A program made the position numbers and the translations under genes. DNA of 64,000 nucleotides from Treponema sp. (lineage in GTDB: Bacteria; Spirochaetota; Spirochaetia; Treponematales; Treponemataceae), in contig JAKSTQ010000003.1 in assembly GCA_024402475.1 (NCBI GenBank), positions 62,001 through 126,000 on the forward strand, read 5' to 3'. Below, piece after piece: positions 37,240 to 46,122 of this stretch. Numbering within the stretch: position 1 is the stretch's first letter; the number at the start of each line of letters is the position of its first letter. Below the pieces are notes generated by a model. That model ran no database searches and was not told the origin of the DNA. It saw only the letters and a program-made list of their open reading frames with translations.

Positions 37240-38797
37240 TGAAAAGAAAATAAATTTGCTTGATTGCACATTACGAGATGGTGGATATATTAATGAATGG
37301 AAGTGGGGATTCGATGCTGCAAAAGAAATAATTAATACACTTTCAAAATCAGGCGTTGATGTCATAGAGGTAGGATTTCTACGCAATATAACTGATTATG
37401 ATGAAAATGTTACGGTTAGCTCGAATATTGAGGATTTAAATAAATTATTGCCAGTTGCTAATTATAATACGACGTATTGTGCAATGGCCATGAGAAGTAA
37501 TTATGATATTCAGAAATTAGCTGATTACTCTGGGAGAGGTATTGAGTTAATACGTGTTACCTTTCATGATTACGATATAGAGGAAGGTCTTGATTTTGCA
37601 AGGCAGGTTCAAAAAAAAGGATATAAGGTTAGTATAAACCCTATAAACATTATGGGATACTCCGACGAGGAAATATTGAAACTTGTTAAGAGAGTAAATG
37701 ATATTAATCCATATCAATTCTCAATTGTTGATACATTTGGAAGTATGAAAAAAAAGGATATGGAACGAATTGTTGGTATAGTCGATAACAATCTTAGCAG
37801 TCTGATTCGATTAGGACTTCATTTACATGAAAATCTATCATTAAGTTTCATGATTGCACAGTTATTTATTGATATGCATCTAAAAAGAAACATAACAGTT
37901 GATGGTAGTTTAATGGGAATGGGTAGAATTCCAGGAAACCTCCCATTGGAATTGATATCTGATTATGTAAATGATAATTATGGTTCATCGTATGATATTG
38001 ATTATATGATGGATATGATTCAAAGTTATATTCTTCCAATCAAAGGTGAAATTTCATGGGGGTATACACCGGCATATTTTTTATCAGCAAAATATAATCT
38101 TCATAGAAATTATGCAGAATATTATCTGAATAAGGGTGATATAACAAATAGAGATGTTAATTTCATTCTTTCAAGAATATCAAAAGATAAAACAACTGTG
38201 TTTGACAGTAATTATGCAGAAGAATGTTATTTAGCTTACAAAAAGAATAGAATAGAAGATACTGAAAGCAGGGCTAAGTTATATAATCAGTTAAAAGACA
38301 GATTGATTTTAATTTTATCACCTGGTGCTTCATTAAAGACACACAATAAGGAAATCTGTGAGTTTATTGAAAAAACAAATCCTATTATTATTTCAGTAAA
38401 TTTTAGTACAGAATTGTATAAGCAGAATTATGTTTTTATCGGAAACAATAAGCGTTTGGAACAGCTTAATAATTGTGCATATCCTATGATTGCAACTTCA
38501 AATTTGGTGTTTAATGAAAAATACGCTTTTTATTTAGATTACAATTCATTATGTAGTAATTTCTTGTCAGAGTCGAATAGTCTGGTGATGTTATTAAAAC
38601 TTATGAAGGATTTGCAGTTTACAAAAGTATTTGTTGCCGGAGCAGATGGATATTCATCTGAAGGTGATAATTATTTTCAAACGAATCTTAGAAAGATACA
38701 TAAAGATGATATTTCATATAATAAACTTGTTAAAAATGCTATCGAAAAATTAAATATGGATGTACGTTTTATAACTCCATCTGCATATTCGAATTAA
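37229..38797 (+). CDS. DRE-TIM metallo-aldolase fused to a C-terminal DUF115-like domain
   Basis: This 522-aa protein begins with an HMGL-like (DRE-TIM) barrel of about 300 residues: INLLDCTLRDGGYINEW, DVIEVGFLRN and the metal site LGLHLHENLSLS. It is closest in pattern to 4-hydroxy-2-oxovalerate aldolase, which uses pyruvate and an aldehyde. Residues from about 350 on form a second domain (ILILSPGASLKTHNKEI, IIISVNFS, VFVAGADGYSSEGDNYF) like the DUF115 or sialyltransferase-type nucleotide fold. It may make the ulosonate activated by the preceding cytidylyltransferase. The start is ATG 37229 with GAGG upstream; the TTG at 37217 is rejected. Confidence 0.75.
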   Translation: MQVSEKKINLLDCTLRDGGYINEWKWGFDAAKEIINTLSKSGVDVIEVGFLRNITDYDENVTVSSNIEDLNKLLPVANYNTTYCAMAMRSNYDIQKLADYSGRGIELIRVTFHDYDIEEGLDFARQVQKKGYKVSINPINIMGYSDEEILKLVKRVNDINPYQFSIVDTFGSMKKKDMERIVGIVDNNLSSLIRLGLHLHENLSLSFMIAQLFIDMHLKRNITVDGSLMGMGRIPGNLPLELISDYVNDNYGSSYDIDYMMDMIQSYILPIKGEISWGYTPAYFLSAKYNLHRNYAEYYLNKGDITNRDVNFILSRISKDKTTVFDSNYAEECYLAYKKNRIEDTESRAKLYNQLKDRLILILSPGASLKTHNKEICEFIEKTNPIIISVNFSTELYKQNYVFIGNNKRLEQLNNCAYPMIATSNLVFNEKYAFYLDYNSLCSNFLSESNSLVMLLKLMKDLQFTKVFVAGADGYSSEGDNYFQTNLRKIHKDDISYNKLVKNAIEKLNMDVRFITPSAYSN

Positions 38798-38812
38798 AAA
38801 AGGTTGACATAT

Positions 38813-39319
38813 ATGGGTGTGAAACTTGTAATAATTGATGTTGATGGTACATTGACCGATGGAAGTGTTTATTATGATGAACATGGAAATGAATTAAAAA
38901 AATTTAATACAAGAGATGCTGCTGGTTTTTTCGTTGCAAAAGAGTTAGGTATTAAAATAATGATACTTACTGGTAGAGCTTGCAAAGCAACGGAAAGACG
39001 AATGTCGGAAATGAAAGTTGATTATATTTTTCAGAATGTAAAAGATAAGAAGTCTTTTCTCATAGATTTTTTTAATACCAATAACATTCGCAAAGAAGAT
39101 ATAGCGTATATTGGAGATGACTTAAATGATTTTCCTGGAATGAGATTGTCTGGTTGGGTTGGGTGTCCGGCAGATAGTTGTGATGAAGTCAAATTAATTG
39201 CGAATTATGTAAGTTTTTTTAATGGTGGGTGTGGTGCAGTCAGAGATATAATTCAGGTAATGGTTGGATCTGATTGTTGGAATGAGGCTGTTGAAAAAAT
39301 TTATTATGCTGGCATTTAA
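38813..39319 (+). CDS. KdsC-like HAD phosphatase
   Basis: This 168-aa HAD-superfamily protein has the nucleophile motif IIDVDGTLTDGSVYYDEHG, then IMILTGRACKATERR and the metal-site GDDLNDFPGM. It has the size and cap-less fold of KDO-8-phosphate phosphatase (KdsC) and should dephosphorylate an ulosonate phosphate. It follows the aldolase gene after 15 nt. The ATG at 38813 follows an AAAAGG site; a TTG at 38804 in frame is less likely. With the two preceding genes it makes a three-gene cassette. Confidence 0.85.
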   Translation: MGVKLVIIDVDGTLTDGSVYYDEHGNELKKFNTRDAAGFFVAKELGIKIMILTGRACKATERRMSEMKVDYIFQNVKDKKSFLIDFFNTNNIRKEDIAYIGDDLNDFPGMRLSGWVGCPADSCDEVKLIANYVSFFNGGCGAVRDIIQVMVGSDCWNEAVEKIYYAGI

Positions 39320-39339
39320 TTTAGTAAGGTTATAAAAAG

Positions 39340-40230
39340 ATGAATATAAAGCAAGTTATAAAATTATTTATTCCTCCAGTATTTCCTCATGTATTAAAAA
39401 AAATTAAAAGCATAAAGCGTAAGGCGGATGAAACTTATATTTCTACAATAGGCTTAATTGAAAAGAAATCCGATACGATTTGTATTCTGGGTAATGGACC
39501 ATCTTTGGTTGAGAGCTGTAAAAAGTATAAGGATTTTATTGTTAAACATGATGTTATCGGTGTTAATCTTTTATGCGTAGCTGATATTTATACAGAAATG
39601 AAACCTTCTATCTATGTTCTTGCTGATCCTATTTTTTTTGGTTTAGGCGAACATGGAATTGAAAATGAAAAATATAAGAAATTTGTAGACGCATTTTTTA
39701 GTAAAACTTCGTGGAATATAACGGTTGTAATCCCTGATTATGCTGCAGAAACAGAAGTTTGTTCTATGCTTAAGCAGAATGATTTATTCAACGTACGTTT
39801 TTATAATACAAAAAACTTACCGTCGGATGAAAATATATTTGATCAATACAATAAAAATCTTTCAACACCTCCCGCTCGTAATGTTTTAAATTTGTCTTTG
39901 TATCTTTCAATTTTCTTAAAGTATAAAGAGGTTTATGTATTTGGTGCAGAAAACAGTTTTATGGAAGATATTCATGTAGATCAGGATGATAACCGGTTGT
40001 ATTTTACTTACAGGCATTTTTATGATAAAGCAGAAAGAGAATATCTTTATTATGATAATGATCATCCGGAACGTGGCACAACAAAATTGTATGAATTTTT
40101 AAGTGAACATTCTAAAACTATGAAGTTGTATTGGGATTTGCTGGAATATTCAAACTATAATAATGTTAAAATATATAATGCTAGTGAATATTCGTTAATA
40201 GATGCATTTGAAAGGAAGAAGCCTGAATGA
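39340..40230 (+). CDS. DUF115/GT42-like protein, possible CMP-sugar transferase
   Basis: This 296-aa protein has ICILGNGPSLVESCKKYKDF near residue 50, a loop typical of the DUF115 and GT42 (Campylobacter Cst sialyltransferase) group. VYVFGAENSFMEDIHV is further on, then a His- and Asp-rich region (YDNDHPERGTTKLYEFL). GT42 enzymes use CMP-sialic acid, and the three upstream genes could supply a CMP-ulosonate. That role is inference and similarity is weak, so a methyltransferase-like or other DUF115 function remains possible. It follows by 20 nt with an AAGG site. Confidence 0.55.
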   Translation: MNIKQVIKLFIPPVFPHVLKKIKSIKRKADETYISTIGLIEKKSDTICILGNGPSLVESCKKYKDFIVKHDVIGVNLLCVADIYTEMKPSIYVLADPIFFGLGEHGIENEKYKKFVDAFFSKTSWNITVVIPDYAAETEVCSMLKQNDLFNVRFYNTKNLPSDENIFDQYNKNLSTPPARNVLNLSLYLSIFLKYKEVYVFGAENSFMEDIHVDQDDNRLYFTYRHFYDKAEREYLYYDNDHPERGTTKLYEFLSEHSKTMKLYWDLLEYSNYNNVKIYNASEYSLIDAFERKKPE

Positions 40231-41321
40231 AAAAAAATATTATTTATCGACTCCTTAGAAAAATTTATCATATTCTTCAGAAAATACTTACTCCTTTTAA
40301 GTATATAAAAAAAGACCTTGATGCTGATAAAATTACATATTTTCCAAAAATTATTCAGTTCCCGATTACATACAAGTGTAACTTTGATTGTGTAATGTGT
40401 GGAATGAAGAATTTAATCCATAAAGATGATTTTAGTTCAAATGATATAAGACAGATTTTACAGGATAAAGCATTTTCGAAAATTGAAGGTGTTGGTCTTA
40501 ATGGTGGAGAACCGTTTTTAAAAAATGATTTAATTGAATGTGTAGATGTTTTGATAGAATGTCTTCCAAAGTTGTCTTATTTAAATATTATCAGCAATGG
40601 TTATTTTACAGATAAAATTATAACTATTCTTCCAGAAATTAAATCAAGATGTAAAGTTCATAATGTTTTTCTGGATTTAACATTGTCTTTGGATGCTGTT
40701 GGTGAATTGCAGGACTTCCATCGTGGAAAGAAAAATTCATTCGTTAATTTAGTGAATACAGTTGAAAAACTAATACAATCGCCTTGTGATTATTATGATA
40801 AAATTGCTTTTAACTGTACTATAACAAGATATAACATATTTAATATTTGCGAAGTTGAAAATTTTGCTGATAAATATGGAATTCATGTTGATTATGATGT
40901 TGCTGCTCCAAATATAAGAATTGATAATGAATCACGAATTGATGATTTTTATGTATTCAATGATCCGTTAGCAAAGCAGATGGCAATTGAATTTTTCTAT
41001 AAATTGTTTAGAACAACAAATAATAAAAAATATTTTGCATTGTACTTATTCCTTAAGGAAAAAAAGAGATATTCTAAATGTCCTTGTAGATCTAATGAAT
41101 GGATTACTATTACTCCTGATTCAAATATAAGTTTTTGTGCTTCTCATTCAAAGTTGCTTGGTTCTGCAAAAGAAAAATCAGCTTATAAATTAATTAAAGA
41201 AAACAAAAAGTATTTGAAATGTATAAGAAAAAATTGCAGTTCCTGTTCAACATATATAAGTGATTTAAATTATAAGGGTTCATATTTGCTCTATAAAGAA
41301 AATATGAAAGAAAGGTTCTAA
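40227..41321 (+). CDS. Radical SAM protein with C-terminal SPASM-like cysteines
   Basis: This 364-aa enzyme has the 4Fe-4S motif CNFDCVMC (CX3CX2C, near residue 55) in ITYKCNFDCVMCGM, GGEPFL, and C-terminal cysteines (KCPCR, SFCASH, CIRKNCSSC) like a SPASM/twitch domain. It should make radicals from S-adenosylmethionine. Substrate is unknown. In glycan loci such enzymes can epimerise, deoxygenate or otherwise modify a sugar. Its ATG overlaps the upstream stop by 4 nt, and the pyruvyltransferase follows after 2 nt. Confidence 0.87.
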   Translation: MKKNIIYRLLRKIYHILQKILTPFKYIKKDLDADKITYFPKIIQFPITYKCNFDCVMCGMKNLIHKDDFSSNDIRQILQDKAFSKIEGVGLNGGEPFLKNDLIECVDVLIECLPKLSYLNIISNGYFTDKIITILPEIKSRCKVHNVFLDLTLSLDAVGELQDFHRGKKNSFVNLVNTVEKLIQSPCDYYDKIAFNCTITRYNIFNICEVENFADKYGIHVDYDVAAPNIRIDNESRIDDFYVFNDPLAKQMAIEFFYKLFRTTNNKKYFALYLFLKEKKRYSKCPCRSNEWITITPDSNISFCASHSKLLGSAKEKSAYKLIKENKKYLKCIRKNCSSCSTYISDLNYKGSYLLYKENMKERF

Positions 41322-41323
41322 TT

Positions 41324-42451
41324 ATGGTAGTTTCAATCATTGGTTGGTACGGCACAGAAACTCAGGGTGACATTGCAATTTTAGATGGAATTCTTTCAAT
41401 TCTGTCTGAAGTTGATTCGTCAATAAGCGTGAAACTTGGAAGTCTTTATGATTTTTATTCAGAGCGCACTTTATTATTGAATAGAGATATTTTCAAATAT
41501 AATAGTTCCAATGTCGATGTCGAAATTTTTGATGTTAAAGATCCTAAAAAACGACTTCAGGCTGTTAAAAAATCTGATTTACTTTTAATCGGTGGCGGAC
41601 CTCTTGATAATATTGGGGAGATGGTTCTGCTTGAAAAATGTTTCAAAATAGCTAAGAATTATAATGTTAAGACAATGGTTTGCGGCTGTGGAATTGATGT
41701 CCTTACTGAACCAGGAATTATAAATTCACTTGCTAATATTCTGGACAGAACAGATCTTATTGTTTTACGTAATGAAAAATCAAAACAGAAAATGCAGGAT
41801 TTGTTTTCGTTAAATAAGGAAATATATGTTTTAAATGATCCTGCAGTTTTATCAATTAATAATTTTCTCAGGTTGAATAAAGATTGTAAAAAAAATAATT
41901 CGATATCTGTCAATTTGAGGGAATATACTATTGAAGAATATGTTAAACCTGTTTTTTACGGGATATCAGATTACGCAGAATTCATAAATACTCTTTCTGA
42001 AAAGTTTGATACTGTTAATTTAATTCCTATGCATACTTTTTTTATTGGCGGTGATGACAGACAGTACTTAATTGATTTAGCCAATAATTGTAAAAATGTA
42101 AAGGTTATTCAAAAACCGCAATCTCTGTATGAATTATACAATATGTATCAGACTGCAGCTGGTTGTGTAGGCATGCGATATCATTCAGTCGTTATGCAGA
42201 CTATTTTGAACGGCAATAATATTATTTTTGATTATACGGATGAAAAGACTGGAAAGATTGCAGACTTCTTAAGAAATAATCAGATTGAGAACTTTTATTC
42301 CGATCGCATATGTCATCTACAGAATTCTCAAAAATTAGAATTGAATAGTTTTGTTAACAGATTGATAAAAGCAGATGAAACTGTTCTTCCTAAAAAAATT
42401 GATGATAACAAAAAACAATACGTTGAATTAATAAAAAAACTTTTTAATTAA
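41324..42451 (+). CDS. Polysaccharide pyruvyltransferase family protein
   Basis: This 375-aa protein is of the CsaB/WcaK family (PF04230). It has VSIIGWYGTETQGDIAILDGIL, DLLLIGGGPLDNIGEM and the conserved GMRYHSVVMQTILNGNNIIF near 285-305. Members add a pyruvyl ketal from phosphoenolpyruvate to a sugar of a cell-surface polymer, giving negative charge. It fits well with an anionic glycan. It starts 2 nt after the radical SAM gene and precedes a deacetylase by 20 nt. Confidence 0.87.
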   Translation: MVVSIIGWYGTETQGDIAILDGILSILSEVDSSISVKLGSLYDFYSERTLLLNRDIFKYNSSNVDVEIFDVKDPKKRLQAVKKSDLLLIGGGPLDNIGEMVLLEKCFKIAKNYNVKTMVCGCGIDVLTEPGIINSLANILDRTDLIVLRNEKSKQKMQDLFSLNKEIYVLNDPAVLSINNFLRLNKDCKKNNSISVNLREYTIEEYVKPVFYGISDYAEFINTLSEKFDTVNLIPMHTFFIGGDDRQYLIDLANNCKNVKVIQKPQSLYELYNMYQTAAGCVGMRYHSVVMQTILNGNNIIFDYTDEKTGKIADFLRNNQIENFYSDRICHLQNSQKLELNSFVNRLIKADETVLPKKIDDNKKQYVELIKKLFN

Positions 42452-42471
42452 TTTCAAAGGAATTAGGTTCT

Positions 42472-43458
42472 ATGGGAAAATTAAAAAATATCATTAAAAA
42501 AACAGCTTTATATAAATTATACCGTAAAATTCATACATTTCTTTTTGATAATCCTACAGAACTTGGTACAATTTATATGCTTCATCGCGTTGATACAAAG
42601 GATGAACAAAAACTTTCTGCAAATGAAAATATGAAAGTTAGCCCTGAACTCCTTGAAGCATTTATTAACCGATTGAAAGAGCAGGGTGTAAAAATTATTC
42701 CATTAGGATTATTACCGGAATTTCTCAAGAAAAATAAAAAAGACAGGTTTGCTGTTTTTACAATGGATGATGGCTATAAAGATAATTTTACAAAGGCCTT
42801 TCCTGTTTTTAAAAAAGAGAATATACCTTTTACAATATTTTTAACTACCAGTTTTCCGGATTATAAAGCAAATTTGTGGTGGTATGAATTAGAAGATTTA
42901 CTTCTTAAAAATGATTGCATAAAGCTGGCAAATGGTAATGAGTATTTGGCTCAAACTAAAGAAGAAAAAGAAAAAGCTTTCTTAGATATTCGCGAAGAAA
43001 TATTGAAGTTAGATCAATTAAGATTATCTGATGAGTTGAACCGATTGTTTTCAAATTATAAAATTGACTGGACTTCGCAATGTAAAAATCTTTGTATGTC
43101 ATGGGATGACGTCAATTCAATTATAAAGGATGAATTAGTTACTATTGGCGGACATACTGAACATCATTACAATTTGAAACAGCTGCCTGTATCAGAAGAT
43201 GTAAGGCATGAGGTTATGGCCGGATGTGAAATTTATCAGGAAAAAACAGGTTTATTTCCGGATGTATTTGCATATCCGTTTGGATCTCCTGAAGAATGTG
43301 CTCAGAGAGAATTTTCTGTTCTTGCATCAATGCCATTTAAACTTGCAGTACAGGCCTGGGGTGGAGCAGTGAGAAAAAAGAATATTAAAAATATGTATTC
43401 TTTACCACGTGAATTTCTGTCAGAAGATTATATCAAAAAATATCTGGAAAGTAGATAA
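42472..43458 (+). CDS. Polysaccharide deacetylase family protein
   Basis: This 328-aa protein has the NodB-type core: FAVFTMDDGYKDNF (catalytic Asp pair), PFTIFLTTSFPD, TIGGHTEHHYNL (metal His) and VFAYPFGSPEECA. The enzyme should deacetylate an N- or O-acetylated sugar of the surface glycan. It lacks a signal peptide, so it probably acts on the lipid-linked intermediate in the cytoplasm. It ends one base before the next gene starts. Confidence 0.88.
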   Translation: MGKLKNIIKKTALYKLYRKIHTFLFDNPTELGTIYMLHRVDTKDEQKLSANENMKVSPELLEAFINRLKEQGVKIIPLGLLPEFLKKNKKDRFAVFTMDDGYKDNFTKAFPVFKKENIPFTIFLTTSFPDYKANLWWYELEDLLLKNDCIKLANGNEYLAQTKEEKEKAFLDIREEILKLDQLRLSDELNRLFSNYKIDWTSQCKNLCMSWDDVNSIIKDELVTIGGHTEHHYNLKQLPVSEDVRHEVMAGCEIYQEKTGLFPDVFAYPFGSPEECAQREFSVLASMPFKLAVQAWGGAVRKKNIKNMYSLPREFLSEDYIKKYLESR

Positions 43459-44730
43459 ATGAAAATACTTCTATTAAATTATATAGATGCTGGCGGTGGA
43501 GCAGCCATTGCAGCTTATCGTTTAACAAAAGCTCTTAATGAAAATGGAATCGAAGCAACTTTGGGAGTTGTTGAAAAAAAGACTTCGGATAACTTTGTTG
43601 TTCAAATTCCAGCTAAAAAGATTTCTTTTGTTCATAAAGTATGTTCAAAACTATTAAAGATATTTAATAAAATACAGAATATACTGCATATTAAAAAACA
43701 GGAATTTAAAACTACTAACAAAATCCTTCATTCTACAAATCTAAAATCAAAAATCGATGTAAACTGGATTAATGATTCTGATTATGATTTAGTAAATTTA
43801 CATTGGGTTAATAATGATATGATATCAATAAAGGATATTGCAAAAATTAAAAAGCCCATTGTCTGGACAATGCATGACAGCTGGCCTTGCTGCGGTGCTG
43901 AACATCATCCTAATATTCTTGAAAATGATACAAGGTTTAAGGAAGGGTATACAAACGAAAATAGACCTGTGTCTACTTCGGGCCGTGATATCTGTAAGAT
44001 TGTGTATGACCAGAAAAAGAAATATCTGACTGATAAAAATATTACTTTTATTGCACCAAGTAACTGGGAACATGATATTCTAAAATCAAGTGATCTTTTT
44101 TCGGATAATCAATGTCATGTTATTCCTAATATTCTTCCTGAAAATGAATTTTATGTTAAAGACAAAACTGCTTTGAGAAAAGCACTGAATATACCGTTAA
44201 ACAAAAAAGTAATCGGATTTGGTGCTGCCGGGCAACTGGATGATCCGAACAGTATGAAAGGGTCTTATTATGTAATAGAAGCCCTTAAAAAAATTAAAAA
44301 TCCTGAAAAATATTTTCTTATGATCTTAGGACCAGCAGATCCAAAATTTACAGATTATTTGAGTATTCCGTTTTTTAATTCAGGTTTTATTAACAATTCT
44401 CAGATTTTCAGTTGTCTTTATAATGTCTGTGATGTAGTAATTAATCCGTCTTTGATTGAAAACCTTCCTACAATGTGTCTTGAATCTGTTTTCTGCCAGA
44501 TTCCTGTTGTTGCATTTGATGTAGGCGGAACAAGTGATATCGTTAAACATAAATCAAACGGTTATCTTGCAAAACCTTATGAAGTAGATGACCTGCTTGA
44601 AGGTATCTATTACTGCTTAAAAAATAAAGAAAAATTATCAGAAAACTGCAGACAGGTTAAAAAAGACTTTTCAAATAAAAAGGTTATTGAAAAACATATT
44701 GAGGTTTATAAATCGGTTATTACACACTAA
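43459..44730 (+). CDS. GT4-family glycosyltransferase, last gene of the AT-rich block
   Basis: This 423-aa GT-B enzyme starts KILLLNYIDAGGGAAIAAYRLTKAL and has PIVWTMHDSWPCCGAEHHP near residue 130, like WcaC-type colanic acid transferases. The donor half holds IGFGAAGQLDDP, DVVINPSLIENLPTMCLESVFCQ and VAFDVGGTSDIV. The gene is immediately adjacent to the deacetylase and convergent with the ABC ATPase gene 57 nt downstream; no clear terminator lies in that gap. Confidence 0.88.
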   Translation: MKILLLNYIDAGGGAAIAAYRLTKALNENGIEATLGVVEKKTSDNFVVQIPAKKISFVHKVCSKLLKIFNKIQNILHIKKQEFKTTNKILHSTNLKSKIDVNWINDSDYDLVNLHWVNNDMISIKDIAKIKKPIVWTMHDSWPCCGAEHHPNILENDTRFKEGYTNENRPVSTSGRDICKIVYDQKKKYLTDKNITFIAPSNWEHDILKSSDLFSDNQCHVIPNILPENEFYVKDKTALRKALNIPLNKKVIGFGAAGQLDDPNSMKGSYYVIEALKKIKNPEKYFLMILGPADPKFTDYLSIPFFNSGFINNSQIFSCLYNVCDVVINPSLIENLPTMCLESVFCQIPVVAFDVGGTSDIVKHKSNGYLAKPYEVDDLLEGIYYCLKNKEKLSENCRQVKKDFSNKKVIEKHIEVYKSVITH

Positions 44731-44786
44731 AATGTCCAACCCTTTAGTGATAGATACCTGACTTAATAAAATTATTTAGCAAAAAA

Positions 44787-46058
44787 CTAACTCAATTTTA
44801 CAAGTTTAGGAATAACACTTGTTGTTGATCCTCGTCTAACATCGCGGATTGTTAATGTATCGGTAACATTAATCATACAGCATTCATTAGGAGCATCAAC
44901 ATGAAAGCTTCCATCACTAAGATCGCTTACAAAATCTGCATAGAAGATATATTTCCCCGGAGCCAGCAATCCGTTAGGAAGTGTAAATTCAAATGTATGT
45001 TTGCCAACCGGGAGATTAGAAAGTATGTCTTTTTCTGATTCGTTTGAGTCAAATATGACTATACTTTCCCCTGTTGAGCTTTTAAGTGCAAAATATCCGT
45101 AAAGTCCTGGAACTGGTTTTCGTGATTCGTAAACCATTCTGATTTTGATAGGCTTTTGAGTTTCGAATACATCAGGTTCCTGGTCGTTTTCGTCATAGGT
45201 ATGAACACTCAGCATCTGGAACGGCTTGGATTCATCCGGTGTAAATTCTTTGTAAGAAGTTGTTGCAGTTCCTACATCTCTTGTAAGGTAAGTATCAATT
45301 GCTCCGTCAAGATCGCCGTTAAAAAGAACAGAACCTTTCTGCAATACAATTCCTTTGTTACAAAGATTTTTTACTGCGTTCATCTGATGGCTTACAAACA
45401 AAACAGTGCGTCCCTGTCCGGTACTCAATTCATTCATTTTACCTAATGCTTTTTTCTGGAATGCAGCATCTCCTACGGCAAGAACTTCGTCTGCAATAAG
45501 GATTTCGCTGTCAAGATGAGCTGCTACTGCAAATGCAAGGCGGACATACATACCGCTTGAATATCGTTTTACAGGTGTATCAATGTGTTTTTCGATTTCA
45601 CTGAATGCGATGATTTCGTCGATTTTACGGTCAACTTCTTTTCTCTTCATTCCAAGAATTGCACCGTTGAGGTAAATGTTTTCACGGCCTGTAAGTTCAC
45701 CATGGAATCCTGTTCCAACTTCAAGAAGGCTTGCAACGCGTCCTTTTATCTTTACGCTGCCTTCTGTAGGTGCTGTGATTCGGCTTAAAACTTTAAGGAG
45801 TGTAGATTTCCCGGCACCGTTTTTTCCGATGATTCCGACTCTGTCACCTTCCTTGATTTCAAAGTTGAGGTCTTTAAGTGCCCAGAATCCGTCTGCGTTG
45901 CCGTCAAAATTGTGACTGCCTATCTTTCCGTGTGGATCTTCTTTTCCCCGTTTAATTGCTAACCATGTCTGGATATCACGGAATAATGTTCCATTGTTGA
46001 TAACGCCAAGCTGGTAGTATTTAGAAAGATGTTCTGCTTTGATTACGGTATTTGACAT
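44787..46058 (-). CDS. Wzt-type polysaccharide ABC exporter ATPase with glycan-binding domain
   Basis: This 423-aa protein has an ABC ATPase domain (about 1-250; Walker A GKNGAGKS, signature KRYSSGMYVRLA, Walker B EILIADEVLAVGD). A C-terminal beta-sandwich (about 285-423) follows, like the Wzt carbohydrate-binding domain that recognises the capped end of the polymer. It should power export of the finished glycan across the inner membrane. No Wzm-type permease is in the window, so the partner lies elsewhere. The start has GAGG 11 nt upstream and a promoter further up. An acidic, variable C-terminal domain would match a locus-specific polymer. Confidence 0.9.
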   Translation of the reverse strand: MSNTVIKAEHLSKYYQLGVINNGTLFRDIQTWLAIKRGKEDPHGKIGSHNFDGNADGFWALKDLNFEIKEGDRVGIIGKNGAGKSTLLKVLSRITAPTEGSVKIKGRVASLLEVGTGFHGELTGRENIYLNGAILGMKRKEVDRKIDEIIAFSEIEKHIDTPVKRYSSGMYVRLAFAVAAHLDSEILIADEVLAVGDAAFQKKALGKMNELSTGQGRTVLFVSHQMNAVKNLCNKGIVLQKGSVLFNGDLDGAIDTYLTRDVGTATTSYKEFTPDESKPFQMLSVHTYDENDQEPDVFETQKPIKIRMVYESRKPVPGLYGYFALKSSTGESIVIFDSNESEKDILSNLPVGKHTFEFTLPNGLLAPGKYIFYADFVSDLSDGSFHVDAPNECCMINVTDTLTIRDVRRGSTTSVIPKLVKLS

Positions 46059-46080
46059 GCCTTTGATTACCTCGCCGTTT

Positions 46081-46110
46081 ATTATAGGTTATAAAGGGCA
46101 GAGTGTGCAA
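46081..46110 (-). promoter_or_regulatory. Promoter of the Wzt-type gene
   Basis: On the reverse strand TTGCAC (46105-46110), 18 bp and a perfect TATAAT (46081-46086) lie about 23 nt before the ATG at 46058, leaving a short leader with GAGG. Confidence 0.55.
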
Positions 46111-46122
46111 GTCATGTTCAAT

